Assembly (NCBI GenBank): GCA_946480175.1
Contig: CAMLIK010000009.1
Location: forward strand, 1-52,074
DNA: 52,074 bases
Direction: 5' to 3'
DNA from: an uncultured Gilliamella sp.
GTDB lineage: Bacteria > Pseudomonadota > Gammaproteobacteria > Enterobacterales > Orbaceae
The position numbers and the translations under genes were made by a program. Each line of letters starts with the position of its first letter. The stretch's first letter is position 1. The notes beneath the pieces were generated by a model. The model saw nothing but the letters and a program-made list of their open reading frames with translations. It was not told where the DNA came from and searched no databases. Below, piece by piece: positions 8,496 to 17,770 of the stretch.

Positions 8496-8529
8496 GCACC
8501 ATTATGGTGCTCATGCTTATTTTTGGTGC
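8496..8529 (-). promoter_or_regulatory. NtrC enhancer site(s) for glnK-amtB
   Basis: GCACCATTATGGTGC at 8496-8510 is a perfect palindrome matching the NtrC consensus. A half-matching second site ending in TGGTGC lies at 8515-8529, about two helical turns away. The strong site lies about 140 bases upstream of the sigma-54 -12 element, a normal enhancer distance. Confidence 0.8.
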
Positions 8530-8547
8530 TGTTTGAAATAAACAAAA

Positions 8548-10026
8548 TCAGAACGTTACCATTAATTTGCGATATTCATCATAAGCAAAGTGATCTGTCA
8601 TGCCACTAATGTAGTCTTGAATTAATCGGCAACGATAATAAAATTCCCAACAATTAAATTGTTGATTATCTAACTGAGCCAGTGCTTGTTGATAAGCCAC
8701 GCAATGTTTTGCGGATAATTTATGGTATAGCCGCGTTTCGATAGGATATTTTTTGTGATTACCGTTTTTAACTAATTCTATGAAGTCGTCAGTAGCCATA
8801 TTTAGAAGTGGGCTATAAATATCCAATAATCCAGTAATAATTCGGTAACCTTGAAGTTCTACATTTTCAACAGTTTCATGGTTAAAAATATGCTCAAATC
8901 CTACTGTTTTGAAGATGTTAAGTAATTTATATTCTGCATCATGATCTTCAAGTAGCGCGTGATTAAAGGAACCATGATAAATTGCTTCGATATTTTCAAT
9001 AAAGCGCTCTGCAGCATGAGGGACTAGATGACTTATAGTATTTACACGCAAATACATAAAGAACTGGTCGATGCCTATTGCTTCAAATTCATTTTTTTTC
9101 AAATTATCATAAGGTCGATTTACAACTTCATCAAATAGATCACCTTTTTTAACTGGTCCCCATGCTTCTTTTAGATAATGATAAAGCTGTTGTACCGTTA
9201 AAATTTTCTTTTCAATTGCATCTTCAAGATCGGCAATACAGTAAGAAATATCATCCGCTGCTTCCATAATATAAGTTAATGGATAACGATGGAAAGGTTG
9301 AATATCTAGTTGCTCCGACATTGTTTTAACGAAAGATTCCTCTGATAGATAATATCCAGGTTTTTTCATTAAATAATTAAATTCTTCTGGTATATCATCC
9401 GACCAATAAGCTGGTTTAGAATATTTAAAAATCGATGCAATCTGCGAGTAGGTTAAATTAAGCCGTAAGATAGTATGCACTAATCGAATCGCTTGTGCAT
9501 TACCTTCAAAATTAGCCAGATCTTGGCGAATTTTTAATTTTAATGATTTAGTTGAGTCATCATCAAAATCATTAATATTAAGTACTGGGTAGATTGATAT
9601 AGTATCAATACCTAAACGCTGGCTAAACCAATGATTGATTGCCGATTCACCAAAATGGCCAAATGGTGGATTACCAATATCATGCATTAAGCAAGCCATT
9701 TCGACTAGGCTTTCAATTGACATGACTGAATTTTCCAAGCCAAATGCATTTAATTTTCCTGATTTATTTAGTCGATTGACAATCTCTTTTACAATATAGC
9801 GACCAACTTGTTGTACTTCCATCGAGTGAGTAAGTCGGGTTCGAACGACGGAATTACGCTCTAAAGGAAATACTTGTGTTTTTTGTTGTAGACGCCTAAT
9901 GGCTGCAGAATTTAAAATACGACCACGATCACTTTCAAAAAAACGTAAAATAGAATATTCATCAAATGCTTCACGTTGTTTACTCGCGTAGCGCTGATAA
10001 TTAATTTTTTTACTAAAATCGATCAT
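8548..10026 (-). CDS. dgt: Deoxyguanosinetriphosphate triphosphohydrolase (dGTPase)
   Basis: Hydrolyses dGTP to deoxyguanosine and triphosphate, helping to control dNTP pools. The 492 residues compare with about 505 in E. coli Dgt. The HD-domain metal ligands are visible: a histidine in [10 protein letters not shown] (about 67), the HD pair in [16 protein letters not shown] (115-116, plus His124) and a later aspartate in [16 protein letters not shown]. The N-terminal block [24 protein letters not shown] is typical of the dGTPase family. It is transcribed leftward and sits 24 bases after purK, so it may be read with purEK, although it is not part of that pathway. Confidence 0.93.
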   Translation of the reverse strand: MIDFSKKINYQRYASKQREAFDEYSILRFFESDRGRILNSAAIRRLQQKTQVFPLERNSVVRTRLTHSMEVQQVGRYIVKEIVNRLNKSGKLNAFGLENSVMSIESLVEMACLMHDIGNPPFGHFGESAINHWFSQRLGIDTISIYPVLNINDFDDDSTKSLKLKIRQDLANFEGNAQAIRLVHTILRLNLTYSQIASIFKYSKPAYWSDDIPEEFNYLMKKPGYYLSEESFVKTMSEQLDIQPFHRYPLTYIMEAADDISYCIADLEDAIEKKILTVQQLYHYLKEAWGPVKKGDLFDEVVNRPYDNLKKNEFEAIGIDQFFMYLRVNTISHLVPHAAERFIENIEAIYHGSFNHALLEDHDAEYKLLNIFKTVGFEHIFNHETVENVELQGYRIITGLLDIYSPLLNMATDDFIELVKNGNHKKYPIETRLYHKLSAKHCVAYQQALAQLDNQQFNCWEFYYRCRLIQDYISGMTDHFAYDEYRKLMVTF

Positions 10027-10050
10027 ATCGCAATCTTTTGATTTAATCAG

Positions 10051-11115
10051 CTATAACTTCTGCATTGCCCACGTTATTGGTTGACTATATTCAGTCGGTA
10101 ACAAAGCAGATAATTGACCTAATGCTTCAATCAATTCTGGTCGATGTTGATGAGTTAAGTTGATATGACCAACTTTACGCCCAACTCTAACTTCTTTTTC
10201 ATACCAGTGTAGATGGGCTAAATTAACTGATAGCCAATTGAGATTATAATCTGTGCCAATTAAATTTATCATTACTGCTGGACAAAAGACATCTGGTTTA
10301 GGTAACGGCAAACCTAAGATAGCGCGTAAATGCAATTCAAATTGGCTGATAGAGGCACCATTTTGCGTCCAATGCCCACTATTATGTACTCTTGGTGCTA
10401 ATTCATTAATGAGTAAGTTATCACCAACAACAAAACACTCCATCGCCATGACGCCTACATAATTAAGCTTATGCATTATGCTTGAAAGCATCTGCTCAGC
10501 CTTTGTCTGTAAGCTATTATTTTCACATGGAATGGCAACACTTATTTTTAATATGCCATCTTGGTGCAAATTATTGGTCAAAGGATAAAAGACTGTTTCA
10601 CCTTTGGCATTTCTAGCACCAACCAGTGATAGCTCTTTTTCAAAAGGGATGGCTTGTTCAACAATAGAATTTTGATAAACCTCATCTGGAATATCATCAT
10701 CAACAGCTATGCGCCATTGACCCCGTCCATCATAACCACCGGTTCGACGTTTAACGATTAACAAATCACCTAACTTCTCAAACAAACTCAGCCAATTATG
10801 CTCGTCATTAATAGGATACCATTTAGCCGTAGGCAAATTAAGTTCATCAAGTAGCTGTTTTTGGCTTAAACGATCAGCAATAATCGGAAATACATCTCGA
10901 TTAACAAAATGAAGATGGTTGGCTAATATTTGGGTGAAAGGTGTTTGTGGCCAACGTTCTATTTCTGCGGTGATAACTGAATTTTGGTAAGGGATAGTTG
11001 CTGGATCAACATCCAAACCAACCGGATAGACATGAATACCTAAAGGCTCACCGGCCTGCCGCAGCATACGCCCTAACTGGCCATTTCCTAAAACACAAAC
11101 TGATTGAATTGTCAT
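10051..11115 (-). CDS. purK: PurK, N5-carboxyaminoimidazole ribonucleotide synthase
   Basis: An ATP-grasp enzyme that carboxylates AIR with bicarbonate to N5-CAIR in de novo purine synthesis. The 354 residues match the usual PurK length. The N-terminal VLGNGQLGRMLRQAGEPLG, the RRTGGYDGRGQW ATP-grasp loop and the NELAPRVHNSGHWT block are diagnostic. It starts one base after the purE stop codon, so the two are translationally linked, as in E. coli purEK. No PurR operator was recognised upstream of purE. Confidence 0.97.
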   Translation of the reverse strand: MTIQSVCVLGNGQLGRMLRQAGEPLGIHVYPVGLDVDPATIPYQNSVITAEIERWPQTPFTQILANHLHFVNRDVFPIIADRLSQKQLLDELNLPTAKWYPINDEHNWLSLFEKLGDLLIVKRRTGGYDGRGQWRIAVDDDIPDEVYQNSIVEQAIPFEKELSLVGARNAKGETVFYPLTNNLHQDGILKISVAIPCENNSLQTKAEQMLSSIMHKLNYVGVMAMECFVVGDNLLINELAPRVHNSGHWTQNGASISQFELHLRAILGLPLPKPDVFCPAVMINLIGTDYNLNWLSVNLAHLHWYEKEVRVGRKVGHINLTHQHRPELIEALGQLSALLPTEYSQPITWAMQKL

Positions 11116-11116
11116 A

Positions 11117-11617
11117 TTAGATATCGACTCTCGGATCAGGATTATTTAAAACTTCATCGGTTTGACTTAATCGCCAATTAGATAAACGATGATAGATATC
11201 TTGATTATGCAACGCCAAAATTTGGGCAGCTAATAAAGCCGCATTTGCGGCACCTGCTTTACCAATAGCTAAGGTACCAACAGGAATACCTTTAGGCATT
11301 TGTACGATGGAATAAAGACTATCTACACCACTTAGTGCCGCACTTTGCACGGGTACGCCCAATACTGGTACTAGCGTTTTCGCCGCTAACATACCCGGTA
11401 AATGCGCTGCGCCACCTGCTCCAGCGATAATCACATCATAACCTCGTGATTTGGCATTTTGCGCAAATTCAAACAATTTGTCTGGCGTACGATGTGCAGA
11501 AACAATTTCGACGTGATAAGCGATGGTTAAGGTATCTAAGATATCAGCAGCGTGCTGCATGGTAGCCCAATCACTTTTTGATCCCATTACAATGGCAATT
11601 TTAGGTTGAGTATGCAT
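11117..11617 (-). CDS. purE: PurE, N5-CAIR mutase
   Basis: Converts N5-CAIR to CAIR, the step after PurK. The protein shows [11 protein letters not shown] near the start, SAHRTPDK and [11 protein letters not shown], the substrate-binding motifs of class I PurE. The frame is open to a TTG at 11689, but the ATG at 11617 gives 166 residues (E. coli has 169) and begins [13 protein letters not shown] just before the conserved core, so I use it. No strong ribosome-binding site precedes it. It forms an operon with purK. Confidence 0.95.
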   Translation of the reverse strand: MHTQPKIAIVMGSKSDWATMQHAADILDTLTIAYHVEIVSAHRTPDKLFEFAQNAKSRGYDVIIAGAGGAAHLPGMLAAKTLVPVLGVPVQSAALSGVDSLYSIVQMPKGIPVGTLAIGKAGAANAALLAAQILALHNQDIYHRLSNWRLSQTDEVLNNPDPRVDI

Positions 11618-11739
11618 AGGCAATTTAAGCGAGAGATAAAATATTAAGTAACCAAAGTATACACTAAAATTAAATGATTGGGCTAGCAAGAATCAAGGTT
11701 ATTTATCAATAAGTTAAATTATCAGGTATAGCATATTAA

Positions 11740-11760
11740 ATCCGCCAAGATATGGCGGAT
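11740..11760 (-). terminator. Hairpin terminator after yoaB
   Basis: Perfect stem TCCGCCA / TGGCGGA (11741-11747 with 11753-11759, extended by one A-T pair) with a five-base loop. On the minus strand it follows the yoaB stop and is followed by TTTAAT, a short T-run. Confidence 0.65.
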
Positions 11761-11773
11761 AATAATGTTGATA

Positions 11774-12124
11774 TTATGGATTAACAGCGGCAATGATCTT
11801 TATTTCAATCAAATATTCTTTTTTCATTAAACCCGCATTAACGGTACAACGAACGGGGGCTTTTCCTTTTACGACCCATTCGTCCCACGCTTGGTTCATG
11901 GCAGGAAAATCACTTTTATTTACTAAAAATAGTGTTGTATCTAAAATGCGAGTTTTATCACTATTTGCTCTCGCCAAGATTTGATCTATTTCAGCTAATG
12001 CACTTTTCGTTTGTAAATAAGCATCATCGCACAAATCTGTCGGTACGCTAGTGTAGTAAATCACATTGTTATGAATTATCGCTTCTGACCACCTTCCTGC
12101 TGGATCTATTCGAGTTATTGTCAT
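11774..12124 (-). CDS. yoaB: YoaB-type RidA family protein
   Basis: A small protein of the YjgF/YER057c/UK114 (RidA) superfamily, whose best-known members deaminate reactive enamine/imine intermediates; a separate role for YoaB is not established. The 116 residues match E. coli YoaB from memory nearly end to end: MTITRIDPAGRWSEAIIHNN at the start, the VNKSDFPAMNQAWDEWV block, then KAPVRCTV with the RidA-type arginine and a closing EIKIIAAV. In E. coli yoaB sits beside yoaA; here yoaA is 11 kb away. It lies 24 bases after uvrB on the same strand, so co-transcription is possible. Confidence 0.88.
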   Translation of the reverse strand: MTITRIDPAGRWSEAIIHNNVIYYTSVPTDLCDDAYLQTKSALAEIDQILARANSDKTRILDTTLFLVNKSDFPAMNQAWDEWVVKGKAPVRCTVNAGLMKKEYLIEIKIIAAVNP

Positions 12125-12148
12125 TCTATTTTCCTTAATAACTTTTGA

Positions 12149-14152
12149 TTATGATACTTTTATAAAATCTGAACGCAACTTCTTAATCTCATCACGTAAT
12201 ACCCCCGCTTTTTCAAACTCCAGATTTTGAGCAGCTTCATACATCATAGCTTCAAGTTCTTTGACTCTGGCTTGAACTTCTTTTATTGAAACATAATTAT
12301 ATTCACTACCAGGCTCAAACGTTTGGATCTTGGCTGTGGCTTTTTTAGTGCTTAAACCTGCATCTAAAATATCTTTAATCTCTTTGCGCACTGATTTTGG
12401 GGTTATACCATGGGCTTGGTTAAAATCTTCCTGTTTTTTACGACGCCTTGCTGTCTCATCAATTGTGAGTTGCATAGCTGGCGTGATCTTATCAGCATAT
12501 AATATTGCTTTACCATTAACGTTTCGAGCGGCTCTCCCTACGGTTTGAATTAATGAACTTTCGGAACGTAAAAATCCTTCTCGGTCAGCATCCAAAATCG
12601 CAACTAATGATACCTCTGGAATATCTAATCCCTCGCGTAGTAAGTTAATACCAACTAATACATCAATCTTACCCAAACGAAGATCACGAATAATTTCCAT
12701 TCGTTCAACAGTGTTGATATCGGAATGCAAATATTTAACATTGACATTATGTTCAGATAAATAGTCAGTTAAATTTTCTGCCATACGTTTAGTTAATGTG
12801 GTGACTAAAACGCGTTCATCTTGATTTATGCGTAATTTAATCTCAGACAATAAATCATCAACTTGGGTTGCCACCGGCCTAACTTCAATGATCGGATCTA
12901 ATAATCCTGTAGGTCTTACTACTTGTTCGATAATTTCACCACCTGATTTTTCAATTTCATATTTAGCAGGTGTTGCTGAAACATATATAGTTTGTGGCAT
13001 GATATTTTCAAATTCAGTAAATTTCAATGGTCGATTATCTAAAGCAGAAGGTAATCGAAAACCATATTCCACAAGATTTAATTTACGCGATCTATCGCCA
13101 TTATACATTGCCCCCAATTGAGGGATTGCCACATGAGATTCATCAATAAACAATAAACCATCAGCGGGTAAATAATCGAATAATGTTGCTGGTGGATCGC
13201 CGGCATTTCGTTGAGCTAAATAACGCGAATAATTTTCAATCCCTGAACAGTAGCCAAGCTCACTCATCATCTCAATATCAAATAGTGTACGTTGAGTTAA
13301 TCGTTGCTCTTCTAAGAGACGATTATTGTCTAACAAAACTCTTTGTCGTTCTTGGAGTTCTTGCTTTATTTCAACAATCGCATCGTCCATAATATTTCTT
13401 GGTGTTACATAGTGAGTTTTAGGATAAATCGTAATGCGTGGCATTTCATTAATCGCATTACCTGTTAATGGATCAAATATAACAATCCTTTCAACTTCAT
13501 CATCAAAAAGCTCGACACGCACAGCATGCTCATCAGAATCAGCAGGAAAAATATCAATAACATCGCCACGAACTCGGAAAGTACCACGGCTAAATCCAAT
13601 CTCATTACGGGTATATTGTAATTCGGCTAAACGCGTTAAGATTGCACGCTGGTCAGTAATAGTCCCTCTTGCTAAATGTAGTATCATTGACATGTAAGTT
13701 TCTGGCGCACCTAATCCGTAGATAGCCGAAACAGACGCAACAATAACAACATCACGACGTTCCAATAGCGATTTGGTTGCGGATAGTCGCATCTGCTCAA
13801 TATGTTCGTTAATAGATGCATCTTTCTCTATAAATGTATCCGTTGAAGGTACATAAGATTCTGGCTGATAATAATCATAATACGAAACAAAATACTCTAC
13901 TGCATTGTCGGGAAAAAACGCTTTCATTTCACCATATAATTGCGCTGCCAACGTTTTATTGGGCGCTAAAATAATGGTTGGACGATTGTGCTTGGCAATA
14001 ACGTTAGCCATGGTAAAGGTTTTACCCGATCCTGTCACGCCCAATAATGTTTGATGTGCAATTCCATCATCAAGATTTTGATTTATACGATCAATTGCTC
14101 CAGGTTGATCACCGGCAGGTTTAAAATCAGAACATAATTTAAATTTTCTCAT
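12149..14152 (-). CDS. uvrB: UvrB, excinuclease ABC subunit B
   Basis: The damage-verifying helicase-like subunit of nucleotide excision repair; loaded by UvrA, it recruits UvrC. The 667 residues are full length. Visible are Walker A GVTGSGKT (38-45), the beta-hairpin segment [22 protein letters not shown] (about residues 90-111), a DESH helicase motif, the [27 protein letters not shown] block, QTVGRAARN and the C-terminal UVR domain (about 625-665, coiled coil that binds UvrC). E. coli uvrB is under LexA control, but I found no CTGT-N8-ACAG box in the upstream gap. Confidence 0.98.
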   Translation of the reverse strand: MRKFKLCSDFKPAGDQPGAIDRINQNLDDGIAHQTLLGVTGSGKTFTMANVIAKHNRPTIILAPNKTLAAQLYGEMKAFFPDNAVEYFVSYYDYYQPESYVPSTDTFIEKDASINEHIEQMRLSATKSLLERRDVVIVASVSAIYGLGAPETYMSMILHLARGTITDQRAILTRLAELQYTRNEIGFSRGTFRVRGDVIDIFPADSDEHAVRVELFDDEVERIVIFDPLTGNAINEMPRITIYPKTHYVTPRNIMDDAIVEIKQELQERQRVLLDNNRLLEEQRLTQRTLFDIEMMSELGYCSGIENYSRYLAQRNAGDPPATLFDYLPADGLLFIDESHVAIPQLGAMYNGDRSRKLNLVEYGFRLPSALDNRPLKFTEFENIMPQTIYVSATPAKYEIEKSGGEIIEQVVRPTGLLDPIIEVRPVATQVDDLLSEIKLRINQDERVLVTTLTKRMAENLTDYLSEHNVNVKYLHSDINTVERMEIIRDLRLGKIDVLVGINLLREGLDIPEVSLVAILDADREGFLRSESSLIQTVGRAARNVNGKAILYADKITPAMQLTIDETARRRKKQEDFNQAHGITPKSVRKEIKDILDAGLSTKKATAKIQTFEPGSEYNYVSIKEVQARVKELEAMMYEAAQNLEFEKAGVLRDEIKKLRSDFIKVS

Positions 14153-14387
14153 TACATCGCAACCTAAAATTTTACCTATTAATAAAAATTATCCCCAAAA
14201 ACACTTGACCTTCAAAAATATTATATTTTTTGTTCAGTTAAGTTAAAACTATGTAAAGATATGTTAAAAACAGAACCTTGATTTATAGTAACATATTGAT
14301 AATTATATATAATCATGTTCATGATTAAGTTGTAACCAAATCAAGTAAAATCCTGATAGACATTGAAGTTAGCACACTTTTCAATTA

Positions 14388-14423
14388 ACTATTCACAGAG
14401 TTATCCACAGGCAACGGGGATAA
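14388..14423. promoter_or_regulatory. Cluster of DnaA-box-like sites
   Basis: CTATTCACA (14388-14396, 8 of 9), a perfect TTATCCACA (14401-14409) and an inverted TTATCCCCG (14415-14423, 7 of 9) compared with the DnaA consensus TTATNCACA. The last two form part of an inverted repeat AGTTATCC / GGATAACT. They may let DnaA regulate uvrB or titrate DnaA; there is no other sign of an origin. Confidence 0.5.
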
Positions 14424-14444
14424 CTTGCTAAGTATAATCAATAT

Positions 14445-14500
14445 AAACTTTTTTAAAGTTTTAAGCTAAAAAATAGCCGCTTTAAAAAAGTTTTTTTATT
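14445..14500. terminator. Long hairpin terminator between modF and uvrB
   Basis: A perfect 14-bp stem, AAACTTTTTTAAAG (14445-14458) pairing with 14480-14493, around a 21-base loop that contains a smaller GCTA/TAGC stem. The plus side continues into a T-run. It lies about 55 bases past the modF stop on the minus strand. Confidence 0.6.
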
Positions 14501-14548
14501 GATTATTTCTATTTTTAATTCATGTTTTAATAGTTTTTATCTAATCCT

Positions 14549-16009
14549 TTAGTTAATACTCTCTATTTTGTATTGATAGCCAACAGTCTCATTAGGCACA
14601 AATGTTAATCGATGAGTGATGCATTTTGGCGCATCTTCTGCATGATGTGAAACAAATAACAATTGCGTATCACCTTTATCAATTAAATTATCTATCCAAC
14701 TTTTGACCAATTCTCTATTTAGATGATCCAATCCTTGCAACGGTTCATCTAAGATAAGTAAAGTTGGATGTTTAACTAACGCCCTAGCAATCAGTATTAA
14801 TCGCTGTTGCCCCCACGATAACGAGTGAAAAGGCTTTTCAGCTAAATCAGTTAAATCTAGCAATTGCAACCACTGCTTAACTAATTTTGACTGCTTATCA
14901 CTAATCGCTTGGTAGACGCCAATTGAATCAAAGTAACCTGATATCAATACATTTTCTACACTCAAGCTAACTCGATAATCGAGATGAAAACTACTACTGA
15001 CGTAACCAATATGGCGTTTAATGTCCCATATGGTTTCACCAGATCCTCGTTTACGTCCAAACAGTGTCAAATCGTTACTATATCCCTGAGGATGATCACC
15101 CGTTATTAGACTCAATAATGTCGATTTTCCTGCCCCATTTGGCCCAACTATCTGCCAATTTTCATTTGCTTTTACTAACCAATTTAATCCATTAATAATT
15201 GCTTTACCATCATATTGAACATAACCATTATTTAAAATAATGCGGTCCAACGTATCGGGTAGTTGAATGGGAGTTTCATCCGGTTCGGGTAAAGTAAAGT
15301 TTGATAATTGTTCTAAATTTGCCAGTTGCTTGATGGCTATGTCATCTAATATGGTGTCTTTAGGTCCAAATTTCAATAGTTGACAATTAGCCAGTAAACC
15401 AATATTTTTTACAAATGGTGGGATTTCATTAAAACGATTTAATACCATTATAATCGTAATAGTTTGTGCAGATAATTGGCTTAGTTTTTCAGCTAAATTA
15501 GCTCGAGATGCCACATCTAAACCATCAAAAGGTTCATCTAATATTAATAGATCCGGTTGACTCATCAAGGTACGGCAGATCAATGTCTTTCGAGTTTCGC
15601 CAGTAGAGAGATATTTAAAACGACGCTCTAAGAGATGTTCAATACCAAATTGCTGCGCTAAGTGTTTACAAAGTTCTGCGTCTTGATGCGTTTCTTGAAT
15701 GATTTTAGCAGTCGTTAGCCCGGTATCATCTTCATTGTCGCTAAGCATATCGGTATTATTACGTTTCCATTCATCGTCTATTATTTTTTGTAGATGTTCA
15801 AATGAAATATGGGCTATTGAGTTAAATTGATTAATTACTTCACCTGACAATAACGGTTGATCACCAGCTAATGCTTTAGCTAATACCGATTTACCGGATC
15901 CATTTCGTCCCACAAAAGCCACAATATTACCATCATTAATGGATAATGATTCGATAGTAAATGTACGGAAATCACTTATTTTAAATACTGCATTTTTTAT
16001 TTGTAACAT
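14549..16009 (-). CDS. modF: ModF, double ATPase-domain protein of the molybdate locus
   Basis: A soluble ABC protein with two fused nucleotide-binding domains and no membrane part; E. coli ModF (490 residues) lies after modE in the same way. Its exact role is unresolved, commonly put down to molybdenum use or storage. Domain 1 (about 1-230) has Walker A GRNGSGKS, the LSTGETRK signature and Walker B LLILDEP; domain 2 (about 265-486) has GPNGAGKS, LSWGQQRL and LLILDEP, with a histidine switch in FVSHH. The 486 residues match the family. It starts 18 bases after modE, so the two form an operon. Confidence 0.93.
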   Translation of the reverse strand: MLQIKNAVFKISDFRTFTIESLSINDGNIVAFVGRNGSGKSVLAKALAGDQPLLSGEVINQFNSIAHISFEHLQKIIDDEWKRNNTDMLSDNEDDTGLTTAKIIQETHQDAELCKHLAQQFGIEHLLERRFKYLSTGETRKTLICRTLMSQPDLLILDEPFDGLDVASRANLAEKLSQLSAQTITIIMVLNRFNEIPPFVKNIGLLANCQLLKFGPKDTILDDIAIKQLANLEQLSNFTLPEPDETPIQLPDTLDRIILNNGYVQYDGKAIINGLNWLVKANENWQIVGPNGAGKSTLLSLITGDHPQGYSNDLTLFGRKRGSGETIWDIKRHIGYVSSSFHLDYRVSLSVENVLISGYFDSIGVYQAISDKQSKLVKQWLQLLDLTDLAEKPFHSLSWGQQRLILIARALVKHPTLLILDEPLQGLDHLNRELVKSWIDNLIDKGDTQLLFVSHHAEDAPKCITHRLTFVPNETVGYQYKIESIN

Positions 16010-16027
16010 AAATAATACCTCAAACAG

Positions 16028-16804
16028 CTAGACTAATGTCGCAACTATAATGTGCTGGGGATGAATGGATATGGTCGTTTGTTGACCTTCAGTTAATTTT
16101 AGTTGATTAACCTCATTAGTTGCTTTACTCGCATAAAGCATTATTCCGGATGGTAATGAAAATGAGATTTCAGATAGTTGACCATCAGTGACTATTTCTT
16201 CCACTTTAACTATCAACTTATTCTCATTTAAGTTATTCAATTCTATTAATGGTGCTTTAATCAGTAACAGAACCGTTTTATCAATGTTCAGTTTTAAACG
16301 TTCAATACTTTGTTGCGTAATATACGCTTTTAATTCGGTTTGATTGTCATTTAATTTTACTTTAACCAAACCAGCAATATGAGTTGCTTCAATGCTTGAG
16401 ACATTGCCATAGATTTGATTACGCGCACTAGTTTGTAAGGATAATTTAGCGGTTATTTTTAAAATATCATCAAGCGGTATATTGTCATCATTTAGAATAT
16501 TAAAGGCTTTATATTGTAATTGGGTTAATAGGTCATAAAGCTGAATGAATCTTACCGCATAAGCACTGAGTTTGGTACCGCCGCCATTTTTACCACCGGT
16601 TGCGGTAATTAAAAAAGGTTTAGGTGCTAACTGGTTGATTTCATTTATCGCATCCCAAGCTGTTTTATAACTAATCCCTATTTGCTTTGCCGCTTGACTA
16701 AGTGAACCACTCTGCTCTATTGCTTTTAATAAGTCAATTCGTCTTGGATCAGTAAATAATTGCTGATTGATGTTTAAAGTTAATAATATGTCAGGTGACA
16801 GCAT
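16028..16804 (-). CDS. modE: ModE, molybdate-responsive transcriptional regulator
   Basis: Binds molybdate and represses modABC when molybdenum is sufficient. The 258 residues show the N-terminal winged helix (about 22-60: LKAIEQSGSLSQAAKQIGIS, then YKTAWDAINEIN) and two C-terminal Mop/TOBE molybdate-binding domains (about 122-190, beginning SARNQIYGNVSSIE, and 191-258). E. coli ModE has 262 residues. It is divergent from modA, and a near-perfect ModE operator lies in the 200-base gap (16965-16992), close to modA. Confidence 0.95.
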   Translation of the reverse strand: MLSPDILLTLNINQQLFTDPRRIDLLKAIEQSGSLSQAAKQIGISYKTAWDAINEINQLAPKPFLITATGGKNGGGTKLSAYAVRFIQLYDLLTQLQYKAFNILNDDNIPLDDILKITAKLSLQTSARNQIYGNVSSIEATHIAGLVKVKLNDNQTELKAYITQQSIERLKLNIDKTVLLLIKAPLIELNNLNENKLIVKVEEIVTDGQLSEISFSLPSGIMLYASKATNEVNQLKLTEGQQTTISIHPQHIIVATLV

Positions 16805-16964
16805 TACGTTATGCCTTAGTTAATTAAAAAGTCACTCTTAGCAGAAAAGTCATTCTATTGTAGACGCTTTTTTCATTTCCTTCAAAAAATGTACTTAGCT
16901 AAATTGATTAAAAGTAGTGGAATCCGCAAAGTTTAATTGTACTTTATAAATAAATTTTGATAGC

Positions 16965-16992
16965 ATCGCTATATATTAAATTACATAACGAT
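16965..16992 (+). promoter_or_regulatory. ModE operator upstream of modABC
   Basis: ATCGCTATATA (16965-16975), six-base spacer, TACATAACGAT (16982-16992): an inverted repeat fitting the known ModE consensus of ATCGNTATATA-type half sites with a 6-7-base gap. It ends 13 bases before the modA start codon and overlaps the ribosome-binding region closely, so bound ModE would block transcription. Confidence 0.9.
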
Positions 16993-17005
16993 TCTGAGGA
17001 GTAAA

Positions 17006-17758
17006 ATGAAAAAAATCATTGGAGTATTATTATCTTTAACCACTTTATTTGTTAGTTTATCAACATTTGCTAGTCAAAAAATCACAGTATTTGCAGCTGC
17101 ATCACTGACTAATGCAATGCAAGAGATTGCAACTTCCTACCAAACAGAACATCAAGACTGTGAAATTGTTTTCTCATTTGCTTCATCTTCTGTATTAGCC
17201 AAACAGATTGAACAAGGTGCGCCTGCTGATATTTTTATGTCAGCGGATCAAAAGTGGATGGATTACCTTATTGAACACAAAGTCGCAACGGATAAACAAA
17301 ATTTGTTAAAAAACGGTTTGGTATTAATTGCCCCTAAACAATCTAAATTAGAAAACGTGGAAATCAATGCCAATACCAATTGGCAAGCCATTTTACCTAA
17401 AGGAGAAAGATTAGCGGTTGGTGACCCTGATCATGTTCCAGCAGGTCTCTATGCTAAAGAGTCTTTAACCAATTTAGGGGTATTTGATAAATTATTACCA
17501 CAAATGGCACCAGCAAGCAATGTTCGTGATGCATTAATGTTAGTTGAACGCAATGAAGCAGCCTTAGGTATTGTTTACAGCACTGATGCGAAAGTAAGTG
17601 ATAAAGTGAAAATTATTGGTAACTTTCCAGCTGATACATTTAAATCTATTGAATATCCAATTACATTACTCAAAGCTGCTGCAACAGAATTTTACCAATA
17701 TTTAAATTCAGAAAAAGCCAAAACTATTTTTCAAAAATATGGATTTATAACCAACTAG
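17006..17758 (+). CDS. modA: ModA, periplasmic molybdate-binding protein
   Basis: Periplasmic receptor that captures molybdate or tungstate and delivers it to ModB. The 250 residues begin with a Sec signal peptide (MKKIIGVLLSLTTLFVSLSTFAS), then the mature start KITVFAAASLTNAMQEIA, the oxyanion-binding serine region FASSSVLAKQIEQGAPADIFMSAD, GDPDHVPAGLYAKE and the ALGIVYSTDA block. No lipobox is present, so it is soluble. GAGGAG sits at proper spacing before the ATG. It is the first gene of modABC under the ModE operator. Confidence 0.97.
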   Translation: MKKIIGVLLSLTTLFVSLSTFASQKITVFAAASLTNAMQEIATSYQTEHQDCEIVFSFASSSVLAKQIEQGAPADIFMSADQKWMDYLIEHKVATDKQNLLKNGLVLIAPKQSKLENVEINANTNWQAILPKGERLAVGDPDHVPAGLYAKESLTNLGVFDKLLPQMAPASNVRDALMLVERNEAALGIVYSTDAKVSDKVKIIGNFPADTFKSIEYPITLLKAAATEFYQYLNSEKAKTIFQKYGFITN

Positions 17759-17770
17759 TATTTAAATAAG

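Larger units (their letters stand above)
14153..14548. other. AT-rich gap upstream of uvrB with DnaA-box-like sites
   Basis: 396 bases without a gene between uvrB and modF. It contains a cluster of DnaA-box-like sequences at 14388-14423, another near-match TTATCCCCA at 14189-14197, and a long hairpin at 14445-14493. Apart from these I see only AT-rich DNA, which presumably carries the uvrB promoter. Confidence 0.6.

Noticed and set aside
11618-11689. TTG-initiated 24-residue extension of PurE
   Set aside because: It adds residues beyond the known PurE start; the ATG at 11617 gives the family length and begins right before the conserved core.
12330-13697. Several open frames on the strand opposite uvrB
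   Set aside because: They are complements of uvrB codons with no ribosome-binding sites or family motifs.
14153-14400. LexA box for uvrB
   Set aside because: No CTGT-N8-ACAG match within the upstream gap.
14388-14423. Chromosomal replication origin
   Set aside because: Only one perfect DnaA box, no GATC clusters or 13-mer repeats and no neighbouring origin genes such as mnmG or dnaA.
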